From Lepeophtheirus salmonis (Eukaryota; Arthropoda; Copepoda; Siphonostomatoida; Caligidae), in NCBI RefSeq assembly GCF_016086655.4, contig NC_052134.2, positions 5,828,001-5,892,000 on the forward strand: a stretch of 64,000 nt of DNA, in the 5' to 3' direction. The notes under the pieces are model-generated. The model did no database searches, was not told the DNA's origin, and worked only from the letters and a program-made list of their open reading frames with translations. This document shows positions 1-11,085 of this stretch, piece by piece; position 1 is the first letter of the stretch; each line of letters opens with the position of its first letter. The position numbers and the translations under genes are program-made.

Positions 1-309
1 CTTAATGTTTACCTCTACACGTGAGAAGAATTTTTTTTTGTTCTTCTTTATTTTAACAGGATGTAATTAAATGAACTATTTCTAGAAACAATGAAAGATT
101 ATTGTGTTTTTTTTTTTTTTTCGTTTCTTTTTTGGACTCTAGTTTCCTTGAATGTAGAGAGTAAAACATTAGTAAAGAAATAAGAAATAAAATTTCAGTT
201 AAGAAAAGAATAATTTTTTTCTTTTTTTGTTTTTTTTTCCCCACTAAGTAACGTCTTCATATGATTTAAATTTAAATTTAAAATCAAATCACTAACTACT
301 TAATACATA

Positions 310-1140
310 TAAATAGATCATTCGTCAATTTTTAAATTCCAACTACTTGTTTCTTTCTTTTTGTTTCTTTGAAGGATGTTCTGTAAGTTTTCCTTTTCTG
401 TAGCTTTGCCCAAAAAGTCTTGCAGTATCTTCAACCTTTTTTCTGCTTCATCTTTAACCACAAACAAGTTAACGACTCTCTCTTTGCTTATGTAAAAGTT
501 AAGATCTGATTCCTATTTTTCAACTGGTTTCTACTTTAGTTTAGCCTCATGATCTCAAAAAAGACCACGAATCATCCATGATTTTCCAGAGTCTTAAAGT
601 TATAAAGACAGTACTTTTGAAACAATCTTTGTTTTGATGTCGTTTCCAACTTGATTACAAAACAATGCTAATAGTAATAGTTCTTCAGTTAGGTAAATGT
701 GCCGTAAATACCTTGATTGCTGCATCTTTACAAGTTTTGTAGATCTTTTTATGACTGATCAAGCTATAAAACTAGTATGATATCATTTAAAGGTGCTGCT
801 GAAGAAAATGAAGCTGTAAATCACCAAATCATGTAACCAAAAATAATAAAACGTACAAAGCGATTTATTTTATGTTGTTGTTTAGTAAAAAACACAGTCC
901 CCTTAGGCAATTCTTGAACTATTTTCTTACTGAGCAAGTTGGTCTTTATAGCATAAAGAAACTTAGATATCCAACTCTCTCTGTGTAAGGTACCAAGTCT
1001 GATGAACTGTCTGAAACCTTTATCCTTACTCTTTCTTAAGTACAGAATCATGAAAATTACCAATTCCTTATTACCCTCTCTGACAAGCTGAAGGATATCC
1101 TCTCTTTCTCTTCTAGTCCATGAGATGGATAATTAAAGTG
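310..1140 (-). pseudogene. Degenerate coding-like block, unrecognised
   Basis: Read on the minus strand, this block is GC-richer than its surroundings and has several coding-looking stretches in different frames. The first is an open run of about 105 codons (about 1130 to 821) that begins with an arginine/glutamate-rich segment (W-T-R-R-E-R-E-D-I-L) and has its only early ATG at 1063. The second is an open segment near 735-610 starting M-Q-Q-S-R-Y-L-R. The third (about 575 to 310) contains K-S-W-M-I-R-G-L-F, then three in-frame stops, then a charged helical-looking tail with K-D-E-A-E-K-R-L-K. The stops and frame changes argue for a decayed gene or element rather than a live one. I do not recognise the family. 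It could be a retroelement ORF or an old processed gene, or partly chance. Confidence 0.3.
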
Positions 1141-4100
1141 CCTGATATAACGAAATTTGAGTTGTTCAAACACAGTTTTGAATACAAAATAATAATAGAA
1201 AACTTGCATTTTGAACAAATCAAGTTTAATTTCAATTTAGTAACCAAATATATTTAAGAGTACATTAAAGTATAAAAAAATAATTGCTTAAACAATTTCT
1301 AATTCTTTTGACAATGCTTGCTAAAAACAAAATACCTACATATCAAATATTGTAATTCCTGGTCCCTTTGATACCTCAATCCTTAAAGCATCCCGGACAA
1401 GCTTTAGTATCACTTCACCTACATGATGCCCACATAGAAACCAATCTAATGTAGCCTGTAGTGACACACATGCAGCTGTTTTGTGTCTTAAAATCAATAT
1501 TTTTCAGAGTAACTGAAAGATTTATTACAAATAATTTACACAATTTGACGGATTTATTTATAACTGTGTCTGCATATGTGTATGTTAGACTATATATAGA
1601 ATGTTTAAATTGTAAATTTATATTTATATTATTTTAAAAGGATAATTAATAGGAAAAAAAGCTTATTTATTAACGGTCTATGCACGATAAATTATTAATC
1701 AAGGAAACTAGAGTCACAAAAAAAATTATAAAAATAATAATCTTTTCAAAATAAAGCAAAATATTTTTTTTGTTTTTTGCTTTAAACGTATTTAAAAATT
1801 ACAAATGGGCAAGGAAAACATTAAATAAATTTTCTAAAATTTTGTAATTGTGTTCTTCTTACCTAGCCGCAGTACCAAAATTAAGTATCACTGATTTTAA
1901 AAAGGATTTTTAATTTTAAGGGCAACTGTATCACCCTTACTTATATTCCGTTTTTTTACTTTAACGTTATTCTTTTAAAATTTTACAACTATGACTGAAA
2001 CAAGAACCCTCCTTCCATTCTGAAAAGATTTGAGTATGCGGATAAGCTAGAGCATAGGTGTATACAGAAGAAACATATTAAAATAAATTAGAAATGCAAG
2101 AATCACAACTTTAAATCTTTATTTTACTTAATTAATAAAAAACAAATAATTCAATCATTTTGTTGGTTTTGCATATTCAAAAAAAGTGAAACACGACTCT
2201 AGATTTTTTAAAGATCAATAAATATGACTTTGCTGTATTGGAGTATGTATATAAGAATATAAAAATATGAATATTTCAATGATAAAATAATATGCAAACA
2301 GTTTCTTTACAAATTAAAATTTCTTATACACAAAAATCTGTCCATATTATGTTTATGAGTAATGAAAATCCTGTGTATTTTGGGCAAAAAAAAAAAAAAA
2401 TTAACATAGTAAGCCTGAAAATTTGAAATATGTTTTGGAGGAGAGTAGATTAGCTGTCATGACGTTTTATCATATTAAAATTGTGTTGGAAGGAAGGGAA
2501 GAAGGAAATAAACAAGGATATGGGCAAGAATAACTCCGATATTGATCCTCAATTCACTCTCAGACAACCAAATACATAACTACAATACTAACACTGCAAC
2601 AAATCCTCAAGGTTACGTTCCGTCTTTTACAAGCACGAAAAAGAATAATATATCAGGTTTGGAATATAATTTAATAAAGTAGGAAAGGAAGTTCACTACT
2701 CATGAATTAAATAATAATAACAACAGCTAGGAAAATAAAATTTATTTTTCAAATTACCAATTTAAAAAAATGGTCCTGCTAAAAAGTACGCACAATTTAC
2801 ATCACTAGTGGTCATATAAAAACAACTTTTCACTTGCCTCGACGTTCTTAATTTTTGAAGGATTTTTTTTTCTCACTTATTAACTAAATTAAAAAAATTA
2901 CAAATATTTCTCAGCGTTAATGGGAAAAATCTAAACAACACTTTTTTTCTCTAAAACTGGAATTAACTTATTATATACTTAACTAAGTATATAATGTTTT
3001 GTTGTTTAATACACTTAAACACAAGAAAAGACTAAAAACATTTGTAAAAAGCTCTTTTCTTGAACATAAACAAAATCTACAGTCTCAAACAAATTACATT
3101 ATAACTGAAAAAAACAGATCATTGTAAAAAAAATAAATATATTAGTTTGTTCAATTTATCTTTGAAATATTGGATAATTACTAATTCTGAGGGGTATAAG
3201 TAATTTTTTGTGTATGAATATTTTTGTAATAATGTAGTTATTTTTATTTTTTTCTTGTAATTGATATTATTTGAGTTAAACCTCCTTTTGTCATCGATAT
3301 ATATAATTTTAAAAACAAACTATAGAGAAGAAATATGAGAGATTGTAACGTCCATTGGTACATGTATTTTAATTTTCTTTCACAATTTGCAAATACTTAT
3401 CTGCTTAATCTAGTTTGAGATAATTTTATTTAGAAAAACAGTTTTTTTACTCCATTAATGAGTTTATCTTAGAATAACATTAATATCCAAAATAACTTTT
3501 TCTGCTCCTATGCAAAAATTTCAAAAATAACCATAAAAATAACTCTTCAACCTCAAAGATTTACATTTCAAAAGATAGTTTTTAACCCATATTTTTGTTT
3601 TTCATTTCCCTCATGTAGAGTCAATTGTAATTATGTAATTCATCCTTAAAGATTAACTCCTAAATTTAATAGTTGGTATCAATTGAATAAAATATTTACA
3701 TAAAACTTTAATTATAAAAACCAAACAAAAAAGACTGACTTTAACGACTTAATGTGTCTGTAATTAAATAATAAACAAAGTAATGTAATTAACTACATAA
3801 TATGTATAATATACTTATTTGGCTACTTAACCTTCCATTAGTAAACTGGGATATTATATACCCGGAGATTTATAAAAATGCATCTTATTCGTTTTGTCGT
3901 CAATACATTAAATTTGATCATATAACATTCTTTATTTATCTTGATAATACTTTTTATAGGATTTGTTAAGTTATCAACTTACGACGTTTCTATTGATAGA
4001 CGATTCTATTGATACTATTATAAGTATATTCAATATAAAGTTTATATACATACAGATTGAATCTCTATTTGATGACCTCACAGGACTTATTTCTATATTT

Positions 4101-4479
4101 AACAAATTTAATAGACATTGAGTTAACTTAATTAATTTTTTGCTTAAAAATCGTTCCTTTATTTATCTTTTTAATTACTTTGAGTAATCTATTTTTTTTT
4201 TTTTTTCAATATGAGGACTTGAGACGAACAACGGTATTAACAAATTTTAAATATTGTATCTAATATTTTATATTATACACACTGCCTCATCAAAAACTTA
4301 TGGTTTGTTATTTGAATTCTAAAGTTTCAATAAAAGACAAATAGTTTATAGAAATTCTTATGAAAAATTAAAATTATTAATTCATGTTGTCTAGATTATT
4401 TTAATAATAGGATATGTTTTTTCACAATTTTTTACATTTCAACCAGTATTTTTAGCATTTTAATAGATATTTACAAGTG
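1141..4479. other. AT-rich DNA, no gene seen
   Basis: About 3.3 kb of 70-80% AT sequence with poly-A/T runs (A15 near 2385, T14 near 4192). No transposase, reverse transcriptase or plausible exon was recognised. A short coding-flavoured stretch near 2520-2680 breaks into three frames within 150 bases and is not called. A short perfect palindrome lies at 2970-2995. Confidence 0.6.
2970..2995. repeat. Perfect 12-bp inverted repeat, 2-nt loop
   Basis: Arms attatatactta (2970-2981) and taagtatataat (2984-2995) are exact reverse complements separated by AC. The flanks do not continue the symmetry. It could extrude a small cruciform. In DNA this AT-rich it may also be chance. Confidence 0.6.
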
Positions 4480-5480
4480 AGCAGCTCTATGTATAGGTGG
4501 GCACCTAGATGGACCATTGTCTAGAACTTTTCCCGAACTATGATAACCATGTAGCTATCATAAATTCATCTTAAACTCTCTCTATTATGTTTAGAGCTTC
4601 AAATTTTAGATTTTTACTTCTTGTATAATTTAGTCCCCTGTCCATCGACTCGATCGTGGTTTGACCAAAGGAGTGTTTAGGATTTACACCATATAATTCT
4701 TCTTCTTTGAACTCAATGAAAATTATAGCATTAACGACATCCACAAAATTAAGATAGTCCTGTCTAAATGAACTATCAATCCGTTAATACGTATACAAAA
4801 CTGTCCTATTTAAAATCAAAATGCTATTTAAAAGGAGGGTTGGGTGTTTGCAATTGTTACCTGATTGAGGAAAGGCGTTTCCTGTCTTAATATATGTTTT
4901 ATCATTGACATCTAAAGCTATTTGGACTCTATGCAGCTAAACAAAAATCTCCAAGATCTGGATTGTTTTAAAAATCGATTTGCATTGTTTTCAGTAGTGA
5001 AATATACTATACTTAATATTTATAGCTTCAGAATTCTGATTGTCACTATTAAGTTTAAGGTGATTGGATATGAGGAGAGGAGCTATACCCCCGTATTTTG
5101 TCATGGTTATGACGGCACCCACAAGACTCCTAGGATCCTATTCCATATTTTTCTGGTTTTAATATTCCTCTTAATCTAGAACTTGAATCCAAATGGTAGA
5201 GGACAGAAAAACCATTTCAATTTAAATTCAAAATATAGACAATTACTAAGAATTCAAGACTCTGCAGCTTCCATTTAAAAGAAATTGGATTATATTACAC
5301 ATTCAGGAGATCAACGACAGGGCAGTGGTCGTCAACTTTATGGGCAATCGGAACTAAGGTCATGAGCAGAAGCTCAAAAAAATGTTCTAACTTTGGGTAA
5401 AAGGCTTAGTTACTTTAATATGAATGCATAAAACTAATTCAAGAATTGACATAATATGTACTAAATTTAATTTTTTAACT
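4480..5480. other. Unrecognised mixed-composition DNA
   Basis: This stretch is slightly less AT-rich than its surroundings. On the minus strand it has an ATG-less open frame of about 70 codons (about 4789 to 4575) followed by scattered stops. On the plus strand it has an 85-codon frame (4922-5179, beginning at TTG). Neither resembles a family I know, and frames of this length are expected by chance in this window. No splice or promoter pattern supports a gene. Confidence 0.35.
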
Positions 5481-5715
5481 TTTCAGAAAACTGAAAAAGG
5501 ATGTTGTGCCGTGAGTGTGGTCAAACCTTCATTTATACCTCTCTTATCCTCCACCTTTTCCTAGACCATCCCCTCGTGACCTTCGACTTGAGCTCGAATA
5601 CGAGCGTCAGGAAGCCTTGCAGGTCAAAATGTTTGGAGAAGAGGCACTAACCATTAACGAGCTGTATGATCAGTTGTTACTTAAAACATTACTGTCCGGG
5701 ATTTATACTCATTAA
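5480..5715 (+). other. Possible terminal exon or exon relic, unknown
   Basis: A GC-richer island begins after two acceptor-like sites: a T-rich tract ending TTTTCAG at about 5480-5486, and a pyrimidine tract ending CTTTTCCTAG just before position 5565. After the second site the frame is open to TAA at 5713-5715. It has a charged, coding-like composition: R-P-S-P-R-D-L-R-L-E-L-E-Y-E-R-Q-E, then a G-E-E-A-L-T-I-N-E-L-Y-D-Q segment. No convincing 5' splice donor follows, so it would have to be a terminal exon, yet no clear AATAAA lies close behind. I do not recognise the protein. A different frame spells a near-miss C2H2 finger, which I reject. It could equally be the stub of an old mobile element. 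Confidence 0.25.
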
Positions 5716-6599
5716 ATTCCCCAAATTGGCCATTGTATATATTAGTCTTGCCCTGTCCTTATTGATATTGAAGAGAAAAAAAATTGCAAATTTTAACTTA
5801 TTGATATAAGAGACATTAGATGAAATCATTTTTTTAATTTTCATAATCATCTTTTTTGATCCCACAATATAGTCTTCCTACCCAAGATTAAACTTCAAAT
5901 AAGCTTAGACAATATGAATTATATCAATAATCTTAACTTTATTTGAGCTCACAATTTCCACAAACTTTGACAATGGAAGCTTCTTATGATTTTGATAAGG
6001 ATAAAAAAAAGTAAGCACTTGCTCTAAAAACAACATTAATTGGATGTCTGCAACACTGTTGGGTTGATTGGAGGAGTGAAATGGGTCTATTAGTTTATTT
6101 AAATTTACAGTTATTTACTGCGTCTGGCTTCAGAAGATGCCCAATTCAAATATCCCCATTTGCAAGATTAAGGAGTGTGTTTCGGGTACAAAGATTGACA
6201 TAACTATATCTTTTTTAGTTTTCTTCTGTTTAATAGGCCATGCCAGATAGAATAGGAGGATTCATTATCCGATAAATCGTCTTCAAAATCATTATTTAAA
6301 AGGTAATGAGTCCACACTTGAATTCTTGTATATTTGTAATCCTTTCAACAGAAATTTTTAATCCACAGCCTTCAAAGATTTGGAAGTGGTGGTTCTACTC
6401 CTACTACCTATGGCATTGTATTAATCACAATAGGGAGAACGTCTTAATAAAGGAAGTCCATGTCGAATCTCTAGTAATGTTCACGTCCTTGAATATTTTC
6501 ATCGAGTCCTCAGATATCATTAAAGCTATTTTCAAATCCATCACTATAATTGGGGTCCATACTGTTAACACTTTTCATGAGTCTGCAATATACTAGCAG
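5716..6599. other. No supported gene; minus-strand acidic fragments
   Basis: Read on the minus strand, about 6590-6230 contains short acidic peptides (for example D-D-L-S-D-N-E-S-S) broken by many stops, including TGA and TAG every 10-20 codons. This may be a heavily decayed ORF of unknown type. On the plus strand a 96-codon frame (6306-6596) has no recognisable features. Nothing here is strong enough to call a gene. Confidence 0.3.
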
Positions 6600-6895
6600 C
6601 TATGGAGTGCCAGTCAAGTCTAGAATCTTTGATCATAAGATCGTCTTCAAAATATAGACTCAAGTCCAACTCGATTCCAAGTTCTCACCTCTGGAAATAA
6701 TTAAACATCGTGTCTTAAATTATACATTTATTATTATAATAACAATTAATAAATCCGAAATGTATAATTAAAAACCTACCTTCTCTTTGGAGGGATATTA
6801 AAAAAAGGACAAATCAAAAGAAAAAAATAATTTTTTCTTTCCCCATAGCAATTTCAGAATATGAGGTGTGCTTTATCGCTCTTTATTAGATCTCC
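6600..6895. repeat. Dispersed GAGTC-rich repeat, copy 1
   Basis: This copy matches 10775-11085 along nearly its whole length. Shared blocks include the run 'cgtcttcaaaatat.gactcaa', then 'cctctgg.aataatt', then 'acaattaataaatcc.aaatg', then 'cttctctttggagg', and finally 'tttattagat'. The early part is built of CAAGTC/GAGTC words. No TIR or coding content is evident, so the class (SINE-like or a non-autonomous DNA element) is undetermined. Confidence 0.75.
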
Positions 6896-6992
6896 AACTC
6901 TTCTCATACCTTTATTGAGAGTTTACAATTTTAGGACACAAATTATCTAGCACTTGATCCATTTCTTCAAATTTGAACATTTAGTATACATC

Positions 6993-7538
6993 ATGACAGT
7001 GGAGCTATTGTTTTCCAAAACTTTATTCAATTGTTACATTTACAATTATGACGTTAATTTTCACTTTTATTTAAGCCTATCGGTGGATATCATTATTTTC
7101 CACTCTTTTAATAAAATAGAAACGAAGAATGTTTATTCATATATATGGTCAGATAATTTTTTAGATAAGATAAGAAAGAAGTGCACAGGACTGGTGACAT
7201 TGACACTTTTTCAAAGAAAAGAAATAAACAGAAGAGCATATTTAATAGAGAGTCTCAAGAAATACACTAGGAAAAATGGAAAAATTCTACATTTAATACA
7301 AAGCCAGATCAAACAAAACGACACTCAAATAAACACAGAAACCCAACAACTTCACATATTTAATTTGTCAATCTACATAAATATTCAAAAAGTTCATAAA
7401 ATTAATTTATTGATAGAAATTGAAAATAATTCGTTAAATCATAAATTGTTTAATTTTTTAGTTTTGAAAAAAATATTCCATCTTACTTTTGTGTGGTCGG
7501 GCATATATATTGTATTTGTTAATCAAGATTTATGTTAA
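6993..7538 (+). CDS. 181-codon ORF, unknown, possibly orphan or chance
   Basis: The open frame runs from just after TAG at 6948 to TAA at 7536-7538. I take the first ATG (6993), which gives 181 residues; a longer reading from TTG at 6954 would give 194. It is the longest open frame in the window that is not antisense to a transposase relic, and it lies in DNA of about 75% AT, where a stop is expected roughly every 10-13 codons. Residue use (I, N, K, F, Y, L rich) is simply what AT-rich DNA encodes. A hydrophobic N-terminal third precedes a lysine/glutamine-rich middle and a hydrophobic tail. I recognise no domain. AATAAA occurs at about 7718. No intron signals or homology are evident. It may be a lineage-specific gene, an exon, a decayed element or a statistical outlier. 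Confidence 0.2.
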   Translation: MTVELLFSKTLFNCYIYNYDVNFHFYLSLSVDIIIFHSFNKIETKNVYSYIWSDNFLDKIRKKCTGLVTLTLFQRKEINRRAYLIESLKKYTRKNGKILHLIQSQIKQNDTQINTETQQLHIFNLSIYINIQKVHKINLLIEIENNSLNHKLFNFLVLKKIFHLTFVWSGIYIVFVNQDLC

Positions 7539-9006
7539 TTTTATATAAAGGTAATATTTTTGTCGTAATAATACTTCTTATAAAGATTTTAGTGCAATTA
7601 TTGATGTAGCTAAAAAAATGTTAATAGATAAATACTTAACAAATTTGATTATGACTAAATCAGTCTTACTCAAAACTATAAAAATAATTTTCTACTTATA
7701 TATGCCTAATTTTGAAAAATAAAATATTGAATTACATATTTACTATCAGAAGGATTTTATGTATTTGAAATATAAACAAGTTACGTTAAATTTCAATTTT
7801 TAATTTGTTTTATTAAACACATCTCTATAGTGAATCCTTTTTTTCTATTTCTATCATGCCGAGTATATTTTTTATATGAATTAATAAGGACATTGAATAA
7901 CTGTATAAGGTTCATTCATAATTTAGATATATGATTCATTATATTTTAATTTAAAGAATATTTAAAGTTAGGGAAGGACAGGATTGGTTGTCTAACTTTA
8001 TAAATCTTTATCTTTAAAAAAATGGTTTTTCTACTTTAAATGTTATTTAGCAATTCTCCAAAGATTTGTCGGCAAATTGCTAAATTTAAACGTTCATAGG
8101 TATTCATTAAGGTAACAGTTATGTCATTTTTTGCAAAGAAGGAACATATGGAGGTTAAAATCTGGTTTTTGTTTGATAAAAATATGTTTGACAAAGTTAA
8201 AACCATTTCACTTATTTTTTATAAATTATGATTTGGTCAATCCAGTGAATAATTTATAAACCTAAAATTAATAAAATACATTAATATGTCATATGGGAAT
8301 CTATTCATCAACCTCAAATACAAAACCTTCAGATTGAAATAAATCGATCTGATGTAAATCTAAAAATTAATTGATCCAATTAATGTATCAATATTTAAGT
8401 TATTAGGTTTTTTTATGGAAATTACTGAGTAACTTTAGTTTTATTCCAACTTAAACTTATTATAGAAAAAACAATATATTAACTATATAACCCTTTCTAT
8501 ATTGTAACAACCCTACTAATTACAAATAATTATTATAATCTGCTAATATTGTCGATTTAATACTTGAGTCGTAAAATAGTTTCACAGAATTAAGCATAAA
8601 AATTAATCTGTAAACGTAATAAATTATACACCTATGAATATTAATATAAATCTATTAATTACTGGATTATACTAAGGAAGCTAAATTTTCTCTAATTGAA
8701 TAAAAATTATTTTTCCTTCATTGCAGATATTACGGGTGTAATTAGAGAATAATTATTATAATACGTAAAGCAAACTTCTGACAATCAACTAAAACTAACA
8801 ATTGTAATGTAGTAAATGTTTGAGCCGGACTGAAAGTAATACTTCGTAAAATTATTATAAAAAGTAATTTCTATGTACATTTTAAAATAATATTTATATT
8901 GTTATACGTCCAATATAATTATTATTTTATGACCATCTAAACTGTAACCACCTTTCCGAAAACCTAAATAATCAGGTATATATTTAATCACTTTTTGTGT
9001 ACCGTA
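7539..9006. other. AT-rich DNA, nothing recognised
   Basis: About 1.5 kb of very AT-rich sequence. No coding similarity, long inverted repeat or tandem array was seen. An AATAAA at about 7718 could serve the ORF ending at 7538. Confidence 0.6.
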
Positions 9007-10231
9007 AGTGCCATAAGTCTATGTCTAATTTTTATTCAGATAATAACGTTTAAATTCCGCAAAAATTACATAAAACGGTAGAAATAAGAAAAAAAAAGTT
9101 TTCTTTTGGGTGTTTATTGAAGAAATAAAATCAGCTGTAGGTCTGTTAGGTGTTCCAAAATACAGAAATTGAAAAAGGTTCGTCCAAAAATATTTCCTCG
9201 CATTAAAGCCGGTGACAATCCCTCTGTGATTGCACGTAACTTAAGGATCAGTAGGACCACTGTATACAATGCCGCAAAGAAACACTATAATGAAACCGAA
9301 TCCTCTGTTGATAGTCACAGGTTCACACAGACAGCAAAGATAAACGCAAAACTTTGTAACAACATCTGCCAAATGGTCAAGGACCTCATGATTCACGAAA
9401 CGTCTGTATGGTAAATCGTTAAGGAAGATTCAGGCCTCAAGTTTAGAGGTGTCACAAAAGTTCAGATTTGACGGCTTTACACAGACAAAAGAAGCTGGAA
9501 CGATCAAAGATCCTCCTTAAGAAATTGAAGAACACCAATAGAAAAGTCCTCATTTTTTCGGATAAATTTTTTTTTCTCATTCAGCAACTCATGTAGCTTT
9601 CAGTGCATCTCCAAGACGTCAAAAGACACCCCTTCCTAGGTAAGTTCATCGGGGGGTCGAAACACCCAGCCAATGCCATGATAAACGATGTCATTGCATC
9701 CGACGGTACAGTGCTTCCCCCAGTGAGGATAAAAGAGACCTTGAAGGCCAATGAATATACAATTATCATGGCCAAGAAGGTGCTTCTTGCCTTCTATGCA
9801 ACCTAAGACATTGAAAATTGAATGGGAATAAAGGACAGAGCTCCGTGCAACACAACCGAGGTCACACAAAATTATTTGAAAACAAATTAGGGGGTAATGG
9901 ATTCTGGTAGAAGGAGATGTAGCTGCCAAACTCCTCCTACCTAAACCCACTTTACTAATACGGGTGGTACGCCGTAGAGAGAAAGTCCAACCCCCACTAC
10001 CACAGCAGTGTAGAGGCCACCATTCCGGCAGACATCCACAGGAAAATTTGTCGTATGTTTCGAACCCGACTGGAGCTCTGTATGGTGGCAGAGGGTGATA
10101 CTTTTGAAAAATCGTAGAAATTAAAATATACTTTTTCTCTTTTTTAATAATTTTTTTTGTATCATTGATATTAAGCCTATATTTATCTTGCTTTCTAATA
10201 AAGTAGAAAGGGTACAAGGACTTATGCCCCA
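9007..10231 (+). mobile_element. Dead mariner-family element with both ends
   Basis: A mariner (IS630-Tc1-mariner superfamily) copy of about 1.2 kb. The left end (after TA at 9005-9006) contains 'gccataagtc'. The reverse complement of the right end contains 'ggcataagtcc', next to TA at 10232-10233. These give short, imperfect terminal inverted repeats and TA target duplications, as expected for the family. The body holds one transposase pseudogene in plus orientation (see 9169-10117). Terminal similarity is only about 8 of 11 bases, so the exact ends are good to a few bases. Confidence 0.75.
9169..10117 (+). pseudogene. Mariner transposase pseudogene
   Basis: The N-terminus is an open 81-codon helix-turn-helix domain (9169-9414, no ATG, starts at TTG). 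It carries the mariner-type pattern G-D-N-P-S-V-I-A-R-N-L then I-S-R-T-T-V-Y-N. Downstream, in shifting frames, come L-I-F-S-D-K (first catalytic Asp region, with the usual D-E-K shortened), S-K-H-P-A-N-A-M-I with V-I-A-S-D-G-T-V-L-P-P, then D-R-A-P-C-N-T-T (second catalytic Asp), and L-N-P-L-Y where active relatives have L-N-P-L-D, so the third acidic residue is lost. The C-terminus R-T-R-L-E-L-C-M-V-A-E-G-D ends at TAG, 10115-10117. At least four frame changes and several nonsense codons make it inactive. A 198-codon frame on the opposite strand (10232-9636) is only its antisense shadow. Confidence 0.85.
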
Positions 10232-10774
10232 TACATTATATTCAAAGCTCACTTTTCATTAATCATTGTAATTTATAAAATATAGTATAACATTTTATCT
10301 ATCAAACAGGAAAAAAAAAATTCATTCCCAATATTCACTCTCAATATAGATGACACAAAAAAAACAAATCAGGTTCATTCAATTATTTAAAAAGTTGAAA
10401 AATAATTAGAAAATAGATATTTCAAAAAATATAGGCATATTTATTTGCGACTGTAGCTTTTTTTCTCTTCATTGCCGTACAATAAAATAGTGCTTGGTGT
10501 GCTTCAGAAATATTGATCAATTAAAAATTTACTCAATGATAAAAAAGAACAACATCTCCAAAACTTTAACATATTTCATGGAATTAATATAATCCTTCGT
10601 TACTTATTTTCGAGTCTTGTTAAAAATACTTTCCTGGCGGTGTTTATCAATAAAAATGATATTTCTGCAGTATAAAAATTATAATTTACCTCCAGTAATT
10701 AATATAAAACATGATAATATCAGTGAAGTATCTTGGTGTATATGGAGATTTTTATTGATTATGAAGAGGGTGAA
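10232..10774. other. AT-rich spacer
   Basis: Between the mariner right end and the second GAGTC-rich repeat. I see nothing here beyond poly-A/T runs. Confidence 0.6.
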
Positions 10775-11085
10775 ATTTGCACTATAGAGTCCAAGTCAAG
10801 TCTCGAGTCTTTGTGATATCGTCTTCAAAATATGGACTCAACTTCATTTCGAGTCGCAAGTCTCGACTCTCAATTCCCTCCTCTGGCAATAATTCGACAA
10901 TGTATGTAAATTATACATCTATTATTATCATAACAATTAATAAATCCTAAATGGTTAATTGAAAACTCCTCTTCTCTTTGGAGGAAAATTCAAAAAAGGA
11001 AAGGATTCGAAAAACATAATAGTTTTTTTTTCCTTCAGATGTTTTAGAGTGTGAGGTTTGCTTCATCCACGTTTATTAGATACTA
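10775..11085. repeat. Dispersed GAGTC-rich repeat, copy 2
   Basis: Same repeat, same orientation as 6600-6895, with similar order and spacing of blocks: CAAGTCAAGTCTCGAGTC words, 'cgtcttcaaaatatggactc', 'cctctggcaataatt', 'acaattaataaatcc', 'cttctctttggagg' and a closing 'tttattagat'. Differences are scattered substitutions and small indels, so the two copies are old. Partial relatives of the GAGTC-rich part occur near 28030-28120 and 42195-42300. Confidence 0.75.

Noticed and set aside
4575..4789. 70-codon ATG-less minus-strand frame
   Set aside because: Dozens of frames this long are expected by chance at this composition, and no family resemblance was seen.
5502..5650. C2H2 zinc-finger-like reading (C-R-E-C-G-Q-T-F ... 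H-x4-H) in a second frame
   Set aside because: The spacing is one residue short of the C-x2-C-x12-H consensus, there is a single finger only, and the frame stops soon after; likely chance.
9636..10232. 198-codon minus-strand open frame, the longest in the window
   Set aside because: It is exactly antisense to the C-terminal half of the mariner transposase relic; its cysteine- and glycine-rich peptide is a reading shadow.
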